Source of the DNA: Sphaerolaimus hirsutus
Lineage: Eukaryota; Nematoda; Chromadorea; Monhysterida; Sphaerolaimidae
Assembly (NCBI GenBank): GCA_964036195.1
Contig: OZ038454.1
Coordinates: forward strand, 28,134,315-28,198,314
DNA length: 64,000 nucleotides
Reading direction: 5' to 3'
Part shown: piece after piece, positions 12,567 through 24,221 of the stretch
Layout: each line of letters opens with the position of its first letter
Position numbering within the stretch: the first letter of the stretch is position 1
Made by a program: the position numbers and the translations under genes
The notes under the pieces: generated by a model
What the model saw: the letters and a program-made list of their open reading frames with translations, nothing else
Database searches by the model: none
What the model was told of the DNA's origin: nothing

Positions 12567-12889
12567 GTCTTGTCTATGTTTGAGCTTTTTGTCGGGGATT
12601 TTGTTGTATATTGGTGATACCGTATTTCTTCTAATATACTCGGCGTACGTGATACTCTGCCCTCGCACTGATTTATATCTCGTGTTGGAAGCGTGCCAAT
12701 GATTATTAAATCATGCGATTTCCGTAAAAATATGAAAAAATCCATCGGTGTGAATATGTACATGAATAATATCATGACAACAATCAATTTTTTTATTTTT
12801 TTCTGAAACTCGGACGCGCTAACCATCGTTGGCACACTTCCAGCGGGAACCACGCGTGCAGGGTGTAAAGTAACCGGAGTATAGCAGAG

Positions 12890-13020
12890 CACCGTTCTAT
12901 TCTTTCCTCACTTTTTTACTTGTCGATCTATCAAAGGTTGTCGCTGTATTGTTTTCGTGATCGCAAAAACGTGCGAAAACCTGCCGTTCTATTGGAGGTA
13001 AATATGTCGTTTTATCAGAA
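12890..13020. repeat. GCCGTTCTATTGGAGG repeat fragment
   Basis: ACCGTTCTATTCTTTCCTCA and CTGCCGTTCTATTGGAGGTA match the units found as a fuller array at 48731-49090. The 300 bp between the RS-domain gene and this point shows nothing else. Confidence 0.55.
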
Positions 13021-13215
13021 GAAATGCGGTCGCGCGCCCGCTGGAAAAATGTTCAATCGTTCAAACGCTGATAGTTGAACATTTTCTTCGAGACACACAA
13101 TCAAATCAGTGCTGAAAGCTGTCTAGAACTTTCAAAAATTTCTCAAGTAGTCATATTGCAGCTAAAAAGTGCCAGAAGTATAGAAGAAAAAAATGTCCAG
13201 ACGTATATACTCCAG

Positions 13216-13378
13216 CTACACCTTACAATGAAATCTACCATATGCCACCTGAATAAAAGAACAAACATTAAAAAAAATTCATCATATTTATCAAATTGCT
13301 TTGATAAATATGATGAAATTTTTTATGTATGTTCTTTTATTCAGATGGGATATGGTAGATTTCATTGTAAGGTGTAAT
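13216..13378. repeat. Foldback element, about 80-bp arms
   Basis: CACCTTACAATGAAATCTACC at the left pairs with GGTAGATTTCATTGTAAGGTG at the right, and TTCATCATATTTATCAAA pairs with the central half. The arms are nearly perfect with almost no loop. There is no coding potential. Confidence 0.8.
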
Positions 13379-13689
13379 GTCGCTGCAGTATACCTAAGTA
13401 TTTTTCCATTGTGCGCGCGTGACCTCCAAACTGCTTTGGGACAAAAATACTAATATTTTGGAGTGAGCATTTTGCGATGTGATATACTGGGTGGTTTGAA
13501 TGTAATTTACTTCGCGAGTTATCGCATGGTAGTCAAATGAAGTAAAGAAGTCTTGTTTTAATGCGATTAGCACGTCATCAAACCAAATGCAAGCGCTTCA
13601 AAAACTGTTGAGTGAAATTTTGAAATTTTGCGTTCCGTAGGTTTTGCCGGTTGCCGTAGGTCCAGACCACCAACGAAATTGGGGACTCA

Positions 13690-13810
13690 AATCTGTTTAG
13701 AATGCATTCAAGTTCACCAGAATGAGGAATTTGTCAACTTGTCGGCGATCAAAAGTCATTCATTGTGGTAAACTCAAGATTGTGTTCAAAACAGACTTAA
13801 ATGCGAGTTT
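13690..13810 (+). pseudogene. Decayed coding fragment related to that at 46.55 kb
   Basis: DNA here aligns by eye with 46558-46650, sharing CACCAGAATGA, TCGGCGATCAAAA, GGTAAACTCAA and GTTCAAAAC. Both read similar peptides at their ends (TRM near the left, VFKTD at the right) but in frames broken by small indels. At 46.4 kb the sequence follows an ionotropic-receptor-like membrane segment, so this may be a relic of the same receptor family. No intact ORF remains. Confidence 0.35.
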
Positions 13811-13832
13811 CCCAAATTTCTATGGTGCACTG

Positions 13833-14074
13833 TTGTGCCTACACACACTAGTTTTCACCGTGACTTCGTGTGAAAACTGAAATTTTTTCAGATTCAAATT
13901 AATGAACATGGTTGAATGATTTTATTTGAATTAAATTTGAATAAATAAAAGTTAAAATTTTAAAATTTGAAGCCTAAAACACATACAGCATACAAAAAGA
14001 GTAGGCTGAATGTCGTTATGTGGCCATTTCAGTTTTCACACAAGTCACGGTGAAAACTAGTGTGTGTAGGGCCA
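13833..14074. repeat. MITE family V, copy 2
   Basis: Same TIRs as 11108-11366. It overlaps the predicted 3' end of the IR-like gene: the in-frame stop at 14029-14031 is MITE sequence, so the insertion may supply the last codons and terminator of that reading frame. Confidence 0.85.
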
Positions 14075-17000
14075 TTGCTTTTGTTCACATTTTCTTTCAG
14101 CTTACACACAATCAGTTCTATAATCCACGCTCCAAAAGCTGCCATCCATCCAGCCATCACCAGTGTCAGGATTGGCAGAAAATCGTACAGTATCATTGCA
14201 TCTCGCTGCTGAGCGCACGAAGCTTTGGGGCACGAACTGGAACTCGCGCCTTGGTAATACCTGAGGATGGCAAAATAAAATTTGAAATTTTTTTTGCATT
14301 TTGAACGTTCTAGCCCGCTTTAGTTTTAGGAAAACCCTACGAGTTTTTTTCTAATTTTTAGATCAAAATACGTGAATCAGTACAAAGTGCATGAACACTA
14401 TTCAAAACTTGTATTTCAGGGTCTTTTTGTGCGACGACGAGAATGTGAAAATGCATCTGCAACCACTTAAAGACCGAAAACAAAAAATGTATTTAAAAAT
14501 AACCGGGACAATGCAAAAACAGTTAGAAAAAACACTGAAAGATTTAAACATTGTCTTCCATTTGCCATCGTTAATAATGGCGCCATACAGACTAGTCTTC
14601 ATGGATGAAAACCGGTTCCCATCCCAATTCAAAGCTTGCTGATGAGTAACACTACGCATAATCTATACTTGGATGACATAACGCCGTACATTTTTCCGGA
14701 GGAAACACTCCATCATGACGTCATACCCGAAACAGTCAGCGTACGCGCAAATCTTCTTTTTTTTGTGAGGGGTCCGTTCATAAGTTTTCGGTTGGCCGAC
14801 TGCCAGCCGAGGACATAAATCATATCTATTTGTAGAGTATCATGTCTGTCGAGTATACACATATTTCATACCAGGGGCCAGTTCCGCAAAATGAGAAGTG
14901 AGAAGTGAAATGGCAAAGGCCAAGTAAAAGTGCAAAGGCCAAGTGAAACGTCAAGTGAATTGGCAAAAGCGAAGTAAAAAAATAAAAAGTAATTTCTCTT
15001 CGCTTTTGCCATTTCACTTCGCCTTTGCGCTTTTAGTTCGCCTTGGCCATTTCACTTCCCACTTCTCATTTTGCGGAACTGGCACCAGCTTTGTAAACAG
15101 GGTGCACGCCAGGTCCGCCACCCAAATTCTGAGTCGGTGCCGGACGCCATATCTCCAGTTGTAGTGGGGGGATTTATTCGTAATTTTTTAGGGCATATAC
15201 TCGAAAGCCACCCACTACTATACACGGGCTGGGGAAGGTCGGCGACCCACCTGAGTGTGGGTCGCCGACCTTCCCCAGCCCCGTGTATAGTAGTGGGTGG
15301 CTTTCGAGTATATGCCCTAAAAATTTCGAATAAATCCCCCCACTACAACTGGAGATATGGCGTCCGGCACCGACTCAGAATTTGGGTGGCGGACCTGGCG
15401 TGCACCCTGTTTACATTGCGCTGTGCATACCGCAATATTTTTTTTCAACACTAACTTTATTAGCAACATGATTCAACATTTTTGGATTTGAACGTCGTTC
15501 GTCGGCTCCTCAGCAAGCTTTGAATTGGGGACGGGAACTAGTTTTCATTTTGGAACCATGAAAACTACCGTATTACCTCGAATTATCCCCCCCTTGAGTT
15601 AATCCCCCCCCTCGAAATACCCCCCCTAAAATTCGGCTGAGGAAATAATAACCCCCCCCTCGAAATACCCCCCTAAAATTGAGTGTAAAGAGGACGTACA
15701 TGACAAATGCCGCAGTTTGTCATCTGTACAATGCGGAACACACGTAAAAAATGATGATTGAGTGATGTTAGGGAATGGTTTATGTGTAGATACAGTTATA
15801 TATGCCTATAAACACATATATTTACATCTATGTAATTGTTTGATTTTACTACGTCTGAGTATGGGGAATTTCTGAAAATTTCTGGCGAAATAATAGACCC
15901 CCCTAGAATAACCCCCCCCCCTCGAAATTATCCCCCCTCAAATTTTGCTGGCGAAATAATAAACCCCCTGGGGGTATTTCGAGGTAATACGGTAGTCTGT
16001 GTGGCCACAATACCTCTGCATTATTGGAATTATGGACGTGTTTGTTATCGTCAATGGCTCTATCGAAGTCGTTCAACATCTTAACATTGAAACCCTTTCT
16101 GAAAGCAAATGATCCCGCTAATGGTTTGTTCCAGGAACCATTTGTATCTGAGTGTTTTTTGACCATTTTTGGGTGAATTTATGATTTAAAAGGGAGAAAT
16201 AACCTTGTAGTGAGTCCCTTATTATGGATTTGATCATGGAATTACATGCGCAGTCTTTGTAGGCCCTGTATGGCGGAGGTTTGTGACGTATTTAGATGTT
16301 TTCTAGAAATCCACATATTTTAAGCATATCGATGATAAATATATTGTACAAAAACATATCTACGCTGCTTACTTTTAATTCCAATGTTTATTTCAATCAA
16401 ATTTTGAATTCTAAGCACTCTGCCATTCACGTGGTATAGAAATCGTTCATCCTATTTTGAAACTTGAAAATTTGCCTGTTTTTCACATTGTTCCACTGAA
16501 TTTGACATCATTTTCCAATAACAACTGTATACCGTATATCCTCGATTAAGTCCTCCGCCTCGAATAACTCCCACCTCTCGAATAACTCCCCCCTGTTAGC
16601 TGACTGAGGAAAAAATAACCCCCCCTCTTTAATGGGTGACAAAGACATCCATGTATGAAAGACGTTTTTATGTAGGTTTTCTTTATAAATACATGTATTT
16701 TTTGCAGGTAATGTTCACTAGTATTGATTTTATCACATGAATTATTAAAATTCGACCTTATTCATACAATATATTGATCATGGATGTAACCTCATATTCT
16801 GATGTAAAAAAAACTCCCCCCTCGAATAACTCCACCCCCTCGAATAAGTTCTCCCTCAAAAAAGCTCTGACGAAAAAATAACTTCCCCTGGGGACTTATT
16901 CGAGGATAAACGGTAAGCTTAAGCTCACATTGGACAAACAAGTTCACTAACAGCAAGTTGACAGTGTGATCAAACACCACAGCTTTGCCTTCTCCCAGCT

Positions 17001-20000
17001 TCACCCACAGTTTACGGTCATCTTGAATTGACCTGTCTGGCATGACCGAACTTGGCTGGGGACCGCCCCAGTCTAAAGACCAGTTACCGTATTTATTCTA
17101 ATAGAAGAATCGTGTAAATTAATTACATTTGATCACATTTTGTTCTCACTGTTCGGGTGTTGTCGGGGTTATTTTTTCTAAAACGGAAAGATAGATATTA
17201 GCTGAGCGATTGGGTGTTCAGGCGATAGTATACTCGGCGGACCGCAAAGTATGCGCCCAAAATTATTTATGTCTTGGTCGATAACGCGCGAGCTGGATAC
17301 TTATGTTTGCACTTTCACAAAAAGAAAAATATTTTTGAAAAACGAAAGGCGGAGTCGCGTACAAACGAGGAATGTTTTTTCCCAAAATGTTTTTTTCATT
17401 TTTTTTTGCTGGAATTATTTTTATGTGATTAATGATGACGTCATGATTGACTGTTTCCTTCGGAAAAATGCATAGCATGCGGTCCGCCGAGTATACCTAA
17501 AAATTGTTTTGTTCCTGGACAGATAGGTAGCTGACCAATTTTGGAAAACGAACCCCCGGAAAACGCCAGATGTCAACCACAAGCACCAAACCCAGCTGCC
17601 ACCCGCTTCTAAGCCTGCTCATAGCAATTGGGGGCTTTTCCTGCAGCGCTGCGTACAGCTCAGTCATACTCGGGTTGTAGCGCAGAATGCTGTGTGATGA
17701 TGAAAAAGCGTGACGACTATGGCGCCAGGCGCCAAAAGTGCCATGGTGCTTTTCCGACCCCCAGCGCCAATGGCGCCAGAGCAAAATGGCGCCAAGCGCC
17801 ACTGAAAATATCAAAGGCATCGCACCATCACCTTGTCCACAACTAAAAAACCGTATTTGCTTGAATAATCCCCCCTGTTAGACGAGTGTGGAAAAATAAC
17901 TTCCCCTTGAACAATTCCCCCCTTAAGGATGAAGTTGTTTGTGCAGTTTGAACAAAATGACATGTTATTTTGTAAATAAAGCGTATTGAGTGAAATGACT
18001 AGATAGACATGTTTTTGAAAATCTTAACAAGATGATGATTCCTTCCCATGAATACCCCCCTCGAATATTTCCCCAAAAAAGTCTGACGAAATAATAGTTC
18101 CCTAGTGGATCTATTCGAGCATATACGGTATATGCCGTGCCGGAATCTTCTTAACTGGCCATTTGCCAGCCATTCAATTCATCGCAAAAGCTTCAGAATA
18201 TTAAAAAAATGCAAAAAAAACTTGACCATGGCGAGCGTGTCGAACGCACCTAGTCAAATGATTTGGCCATGAATGGCCAGTGTAAGCTTGAATTGACCCA
18301 CTTTTGATGAGTCGCGTCAACTGAGCCAAGTTGTAGAATGGTGGGTCACTCGCCTGCCAATATTATAAATAAATCATTAATATTTATTGTGTACTGTAGC
18401 AGTGAGGGTAGGGGTTGTTTTTTTGTCATGGTTGTGCACACATTTGTGCATTTTTATCGAGTTAGCGAAATGCCCTGGTATCATTCAGTGCACAAAAATA
18501 TGCACTTCGAAATGCGCACTGCGCTGTGCATAAGGAGCAAAGTGTTAAAACGTATTTACGTTTACTCGATAATTACGGATACTCGAGTACTGCGTAAATA
18601 CGTTTACGTTTCCTCGCGAACAAATACCGGCACTCACTTACTCGCGTACTTTTTGAAAGTACGCGAGTACAGAAAACGTATTTATAGGGGACAGAAAATG
18701 TCATTTTGCCAAACAGAAAGTGACAAACATAAGACATTTTCGTCAGAAATACTCAGCAAGAGAGAAAAACACATCATTTTGTATATCAGAGTAAAAATTC
18801 GAAAAATACTGACTTTCTCTGAGGAAAATACTAACTTTTACATTTTCTGTGAGAAAAAATACCCGTTTTTTACGTTTTCTCCAGAAAAAATCTCGTTTTT
18901 ACGTTTTCTCTGGAAAAAGGTATTTTACTCACGTTTTACACTGTGTAAAAGTATTTTAAAAATACTTTACGTTTTCTGCACTCAGGGGTGAGTAAAAGAA
19001 AAATTCGTTACGTTTACGTTTACTTTTTAAAATGTTCAGTACTTTTCACAACTCTGGTGAGGAGTCATGACAAAAACTCACCCAATGCCCAAAACAAAAT
19101 TGACGCCATGAGGAAAAACTCCCACTTCTAGAGCGGTATTTAGATATCGATGTATATATCGATTACCTAGTTGCTTTCACCCTGTCAATTCAGGGGTTGA
19201 TATGTCTACGTGTTCCTGTGTACCGTATTTAAGCGAATAATTCCACCGGGGAATAATTTTTTCGTCTTATTTTTGAGGGGGGTTAAACGAAGGGGGATTT
19301 ATTATTTCATTTAAATTTTCAAGCATGTTTATATCAACTCATTTCATGAAATATGCTTTAAGAACATAGCATGCCATCTTTGGTCGAATTGTACCGAACA
19401 AATATATCAGTTGCCTAACGGGGGAATTGTTCGCGTGGGAATAATTTTTTTCCTCACTCGTCTAACAGGGGAAGGAAATTATTCAAGGGCGGATTATTCG
19501 AATAAATAGGGTACCGTATTACCTCGAAATACCCCCAGGGGGTTTATTATTTCGCCAGCAAAATTTGAGGGGGGATAATTCGAGGGGAGGGTTTATTCGA
19601 GGGGGGGGTCTATTATTTCGCCAGAAATTTTCGGAGATTACCCGTACTCAGACGTAGAAAAATCAAACAATTACATAGATGTATGTGTGTTTATAGGCAT
19701 ACGCCATACATAACTGTATACACATAACATGTACACATAAACCCTGCCCCTCACGTCACTCAATCATCAGTTTTAACGTGTGTTCTGCATTGTACAGATG
19801 ACAAACTGCGGTATTTGTCATGTACGTTCCTTTTACACTCAATTTTAGGGGGGGTATTTCGAGGGGGGGGGGGGTATTATTTCCTCAGCCGGATTTTAGG
19901 GGGGGGGGGGTATTTCGAGGGGGGGGGTTAATTCAAAGGGGGGGGGGGGGTTAATTTGAGGTAATACGGTATTTATAATTTGTCGAGACTGAATTTGTGG

Positions 20001-23000
20001 TTTCACCTTTTATTTATCGTTATGGTGTAACTCCACCTTAAATATGACTCACAGGTCTGACGATTTGCATCAGGAGGAGGCTGGCATAGATGGCAAAAAT
20101 GAACACTGACATGAGCGACACGGGCACACTAAACCGCCTGGAGCCACTCCCGAACCCTGTAAAATGCCCTGGAAAATGTAAAATGTCATGCACAGTGTCT
20201 AAGTCATGGAAAATGCTTTGCAAAATGGCAAATTTTCCTTTATTTTTAACTGGTCATTTGGCATTTTGTGCGACATTTGGCATTTTGCCACTCATTTTAC
20301 AGGGTTTGGGAATGTGGTACCTGTTGAGGTGATTTGGCCACGCTTGATTAGGCAGCATCGATTGTAAAGTGTCCCAAACTGAAACTCCTGTTTGATGGAA
20401 AATATATTTATTGCGGTTTCCTGTGAAACTGATCGAAAATAATTAAGATCAAAGTAAGAGAATAATTATTTCAGGGACCTTTATCGCCCCGTTAAATATT
20501 TTAATATGTGTTAAAACATGTGTTCTGCGTTACGTGAACAAATATCTACAGTTTTGTCATTAATATTCTCTTTATACACAATTTGGGTGGAAGTATATCG
20601 ATGGGGGGAGGTTAATTCGAGGGTGCACTAATATGCACATCTGCCCGTTAGGCCGGAATTAGAGCTCAGCGTCGATTCGACGTGAAATGATGACGTGAAA
20701 TGTTGTCGTGAAATTAATTACACGAGTGTGGATAATGCTACGGGTCTACAATTTTCTAAGGATAATATATGAATCAATACCTTAATCGTGTCCAATACTG
20801 AGTGTTATCAGCCACAACTAGAGCGAATTGAAAAATTCAATTTTTATCATTTCACGTCATCATTTCACGTCGAATCGACGCTGAGCTCTAATTCCCGCTT
20901 TACGCACATTTGCCCGTTTTTTCACTTGACACTTTTTCAAGTGATTTTCAGATATGAGTGAAGTGAAAAAAAGTTGCGCAATGACATTAGTGAACTTTTT
21001 CACTTCACTCATATCTGAAAATCACCTGAAAAAGTGTGAAGTGAAAAAACGGGCAAATGTGCGTAACGGGCAGATGTGCGTATTAGGCATGCCCCATTAC
21101 TTCAATGAGACATGGAAAAAAGTCACATAAAAAATATTTGTTTATTTTTATAGACGTTTTTAAGGAGCCGAGCCAGGTTTTCGGTTTTCGGACAAACTAA
21201 CTTTTCGGTAGCAAGTTGCTAATAAAATAAATCGAGCCTCCAAGTGCAAGCATTGCCAGCCACGTGTAGTAATCAAATATAAGCAATTTTTTAACACCTT
21301 GAAATACATCTGACCAGGAATCATACACCAGAAATGTGCAGAATAATATGAAATATAATTTTTGGCGACAACAAACTTTAAAAAAATGAGGAATAAGAAA
21401 TCACGACTAGGGTGTCAACTTTCCGTTTTCTGTTTCTATTTCATGAAAGCCATTTGACCTTTCCATTTTACAGCAGCTGACAAAACACTTTCCTTTTTCT
21501 GGCAGTAAAAAATTCATAAAGTTTACCCCTCCATTTTATTCTTCCAGCTCCAGTTTTCCAGCGCAGTCTGCGCGATTTTTACCTTTGTATTTCTGTTTTC
21601 TATTGTGGTATACTTTTTGAAGAAATTTTCTTACTTTTCCATTTTTACAGCAGCTGAAAAATTTTACCTTTTAACTTTCCATTTTCGAGCAATTGAAACT
21701 TTTTAAATACCGTTTTCCGTATACTCGACGGACCGCAAAGTATGCGCCCAAAATTATTTATGTCTTGGTCGATAACGCGCGAGCTGGATACTTATGTATG
21801 CGCTTTCACAAAAAGAAAAATATTTTAAAAAAAGAAAAAGGCGGAGTCGCGTACAAACGAGGAATGTTTTTCCCGCCATGTTTTTCTTTTTTTTCTGTAA
21901 TTATTTTTATTTAATTAATGATGACGTCATGATGGAGTGTTTCCTTCAGAAAAATGCATAGCATGCGGTCCGCCGAGTATACAAATTTTTTGACACCCTA
22001 ATCAGCACCGGGGATGGTCCGGCCGTAAAGTAAACCCGGCCATAAAGTAGAGGGTGCTACTTTAGGCCAGGCATCATTACGGCAGAGTTGTTTAAAGTAC
22101 TGAACTTTTTCAAAGTAAACGTAAACGTAAAGTATTTTATTTTTAGTCACACCTGAATACAGAAAACGTAAAGTAAAAATTTTCTACTTTTACGCTCTGT
22201 AAAAGGTGAGTAAACGTAAATATCTGTAAATACTCGTTTTCTGTACTCGCGTACTTTCAAAAAGTACGCGAGTATCTGAGTACCGCTATTTTTTCGGGAG
22301 GAAACGTAAACGTATTTACGCAGCACTCGAGTATACGTATTTTTCGAGTAAACGTAAATACGTTTGTACAACTATGCCTTACGGCCGGGTTTACTTTACG
22401 GCCGAGTTCTCGCCATCAGCACCAACTTGATCGGGGTCAGGTTTTGTGAATCCACCTCCCCTCGTAGTGCGGGCGGTGGTCATCACATCGTAATATCCAA
22501 AATCATATTTCGGTGTTGACAGTTTGAACTGTGTCAGTCTGAAGGGACTGGAGAAAAAGTTGCCAACACTCGAAGTGTCAATTATTCCTTGTTGTATCAT
22601 GCCCAGTATGCAAGGAACTTCAATTACTGTCATTATTGTGGTTTTTAAGGCAGTGTTTACAGGAAAAATAAGTGACAGCAAAATCTATTTTTTACTTTTC
22701 AGTTTTCAAGGAAAAAGTTCCGTATTTGTGGGAAAAGATAGTAAGTACACACACTAAAATACTTGTGTACACCTTGATGTGTATTTATCAATACAAATAT
22801 GAAACGTTTTGTCAACAGTAATTGATGTCCAACAATACCCGTTGCGGTTCCATTCGGTTGAACTGACCTGTAACATTTTTTAATTGAACACACTAGTTTA
22901 CGGCCGAAACATCGAACAACACAAATATAAAAAAGAAATAAAAATGATTTAAAAACAAAACAAATAAACCTCCAACACAGTAAAAAAAATTTAAACACCA

Positions 23001-23150
23001 CTCACCCACTAGCAATTCGCATTCGATAAAATCGATAATCGAATTTCCATGGAACGAATCTTCTGATAATGTCAAGAATTTCCAGATCCGCACCCGGCCA
23101 CATGCATTTGGTGTCCACATCGAGTTTCCCTGTGTTTGAATGGATATTGA
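14029..23150 (-). CDS. Ionotropic-receptor-like (IR) ligand-gated channel, 5' end not found
   Basis: Exons in transcript order: about 23150-23010, 22626-22456, 21309-21202, 20387-20321, 20137-20053, about 17640-17592, 17072-16929, 16147-16014, 14208-14029 (TGA). Phases agree at each joined boundary except the 5' edges of the first and the sixth exon, which are uncertain. The order fits an IR: S1 lobe (GADLEILDII; later a GMIQQG...D...R pattern), M1 (FDYYTWLAMLAL), pore-loop exon (SMLPNQAWPNHLN), M3 (SVFIFAIYASLLL), S2 lobe (LGEGKAVVFD; SFAFRKGF), and M4 (ILYDFLPILTLVMAG). IRs are plasma-membrane cation channels used in chemosensation, thermosensation and other senses. The ligand is unknown. 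No N-terminal exon or signal peptide was found, and a MITE fragment adjoins the first S1 exon. Introns are filled with MITEs. It could be a recently decayed gene, but no exon shows an internal stop. Confidence 0.72.
14668..14855. repeat. Family-T MITE, diverged
   Basis: CTTGGATGACATAACGCCGT, TCCATCATGACGTCATAC and a right end GTCGAGTATACAC recall family T. A similar diverged and inverted copy lies at 45341-45523. Confidence 0.55.
14876..15087. repeat. AAGTGAAATGGC foldback MITE
   Basis: GGCCAGTTCCGCAAAATGAG at the left and CTCATTTTGCGGAACTGGCA at the right are inverted. The arms repeat GAAGTGAAATGGCAAAG and its complement. Non-coding. Confidence 0.8.
15098..15413. repeat. Near-perfect 316-bp palindrome
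   Basis: The left arm starts ACAGGGTGCACGCCAGGTCC and the right arm ends with its complement. About 155 bp of each arm pair with only one- or two-base differences around a short loop near 15255. The arms are GC-rich and contain no ORF that continues. It lies in the last intron of the IR-like gene. Confidence 0.9.
15569..15994. repeat. MITE family G (CCGTATTACCTCGAA TIR, C/G-runs)
   Basis: Left end CCGTATTACCTCGAATTATC and right end TTTCGAGGTAATACGG, with inner CCCCCCTCGAAATACCCCCC units. Further copies or relatives: 16531-16914, 17852-18131, 19221-19513, 19514-19974, 44675-45095, 45887-46134 and from 63027. Confidence 0.8.
16531..16914. repeat. Family-G MITE variant
   Basis: Ends CCGTATATCCTCGATTAAGT and CTTATTCGAGGATAAACGG are inverted. 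Inner units read TCGAATAACTCC, a subfamily distinct from the AATACCCCC type. It lies between two S2 exons of the IR-like gene. Confidence 0.75.
17226..17499. repeat. Family-T MITE, well-preserved copy
   Basis: TIRs GTATACTCGGCGGACCGCAA and GCGGTCCGCCGAGTATAC. The interior (GATAACGCGCGAGCTGGATA, GATGACGTCATGAT) is shared with 21718-21982. Confidence 0.85.
17699..18131. repeat. GCGCC MITE fragment then a family-G variant
   Basis: 17699-17826 has GGCGCC-rich sequence between ATGATGAAAAAGCG and GGCATCGCACCATCAC, a degenerate family-B MITE. 17852-18131 begins CCGTATTTGCTTGAATAATC and ends CTATTCGAGCATATACGG, a family-G variant. Both lie upstream (in transcript sense) of the sixth recognised exon of the IR-like gene. 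Confidence 0.6.
18535..19055. repeat. Family-X MITE, long copy
   Basis: Contains GTACGCGAGTACAGAAAACG and its partial complement, many GTAAACGTAAA-type units and a right end CAGTACTTTTCACAACTCTG that mirrors the left end of 22085-22380. A long + strand ORF through it (18338-18991) is a product of low-complexity sequence and is not called. Confidence 0.65.
19221..19974. repeat. Two adjacent family-G MITEs
   Basis: 19221-19513 runs from CCGTATTTAAGCGAATAATT to CGAATAAATAGGG. 19514-19974 runs from CCGTATTACCTCGAAATACC to GAGGTAATACGG and is close to 15569-15994 in inverted orientation. They lie head to tail in one intron of the IR-like gene. Confidence 0.75.
20138..20320 (-). repeat. MITE that constitutes a complete intron
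   Basis: On the - strand this 183-bp intron runs GTACCACATTCCCAAACCC to GAGTGGCTCCAG. Its ends are inverted copies of each other around AACCCTGTAAAATG, related to the family-P termini. The donor and acceptor lie at the MITE ends, between the pore-loop exon and the M3 exon of the IR-like gene, and splicing there keeps phase. Confidence 0.7.
20640..21095. repeat. Nested foldback elements
   Basis: An outer element runs from ATGCACATCTGCCCGTTAGG to CGGGCAGATGTGCGTATTAG. Inside, GAGCTCAGCGTCGATTCGAC (20659) is inverted at 20860-20890, enclosing one insertion. CAAGTGATTTTCAGATATGA is inverted further right, forming a second hairpin. It lies in the intron between M1 and the pore-loop exon. Confidence 0.7.
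21411..21996. repeat. AGGGTGTCAA MITE hosting a family-T MITE
   Basis: Outer ends AGGGTGTCAACTTTCCGTTT and TTTTTTGACACCCTA. The family-T element 21718-21982 (TIR GTATACTCGACGGACCGCAA) is inserted near the right end. A partial relative of the outer element ends at about 50800 (GAAATTTGTCACCCTAAG). Confidence 0.75.
22003..22410. repeat. CGGCCGTAAAGTAAACCCGG element hosting a family-X MITE
   Basis: CCGGCCGTAAAGTAAACCCG at 22020 is inverted at about 22382-22405. The interior 22085-22380 is a family-X MITE starting AGAGTTGTTTAAAGTACTGA. It abuts the second S1 exon of the IR-like gene. Confidence 0.65.
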
Positions 23151-23263
23151 AGCTACTGAGCAGGCTTTGAATTGGGATGGGAACCAGTTGACATTTTGTG
23201 TCCTTTACAGGGTGAAAACTCATTATACTGATATGAAATTGTGAATCATAGCCGCGCCGCGAC

Positions 23264-24221
23264 TAGTGATGTAAAAGCGCCATGGCGCTGGCGCTTGGCG
23301 CTAGCGCCAAAGCAAAAAGCGCCATGGCGCTTTTGGCGCTTGGCGCTTTTTTGCCGTGGCGCCATTGGCGCTTGGCGCCTTTTTGCCGTGGCGCCATTGG
23401 CGCTTGGCGCCGTGATCTAGAAAAGCGCCATGGCGCTTTTGGCGCTTGGCGCTAAAAATGTTGTGGCGCCATTGGCGCTTGGCGCTAGCAATTTTAAAAG
23501 CTCCAAAAAAGCGCCACAGAAGCAATATCAATTTCTTCAAGACATCCATCAAAAATGACTGTCAAATCAAACCATTGTCAGTTTTGACGATTTACAAAAA
23601 ATGATTTAAAAATTGTAAATACCGTATTTCCCTGAAATGCCCCTGTTGATTTTTTCACCAGCCAAATTTGAGGGCGTAAATTCTAGGGGACTATTATGCT
23701 GCGGTTTAATTTTATTGGTATTATATTTTTATTATTTTGTTAGTGTTATCATGGAAGTTCATGCTTAATGCAAGCGAATAATAAAATCATGTAACATGTG
23801 TATATGATGTGTACAGCATTTCTAGGAGGTATTTTGCTGGGCGGGGGTCACTTACATATTGGATGGTTTCAAGGGGTGGAGATTTCAATTCTAGGAATTA
23901 TGGCACTTTTTTGTGTGAAAAACTTTGATCAATCAGTCAGATGCATGATGCTAAATTACCATACAAAGTGTGCATTTGGTAGATATTACCGTTTCAGGTA
24001 CATTTCACAACGTAGCAAGATTTTACACATTTTTTGGCGCTGGCGCTTGGCGCCATAATTCACTGACGCCATTGGCGCTTGGCGCTTCAATCCAGAAAAG
24101 CGCCATGGTGCTCTTGGCGCTAAAGTCCTGTGGCGCCATTGGCGCCTGGCGCCGCAGATCGAAAAGCGCCATGGTGCTTTTGGCGCTTGGCGCTAAAACC
24201 CTGGCGCTTTTCACATCACTA
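23264..24221. repeat. GCGCC-rich hAT-like MITE (family B), long composite copy
   Basis: TIRs TAGTGATG and CATCACTA enclose two dense GGCGCC tracts (23270-23520 and 24030-24210). These flank about 500 bp of unrelated sequence that includes a family-G-like start (CCGTATTTCCCTGAAATGCC). Flanks GCCGCGAC (23256-23263) and GCCCCGAC (24222-24229) are an 8-bp TSD with one mismatch. Confidence 0.8.

Noticed and set aside
18338-18991. 217-codon + strand ORF
   Set aside because: It runs through a family-X MITE made of GTAAACGTAAA-like units. Composition is low-complexity and no domain is seen.
23301-23552. ORFs across GCGCC tracts
   Set aside because: They are translations of the MITE palindromes (repeating Ala-Lys-Arg-Gln patterns), not genes.
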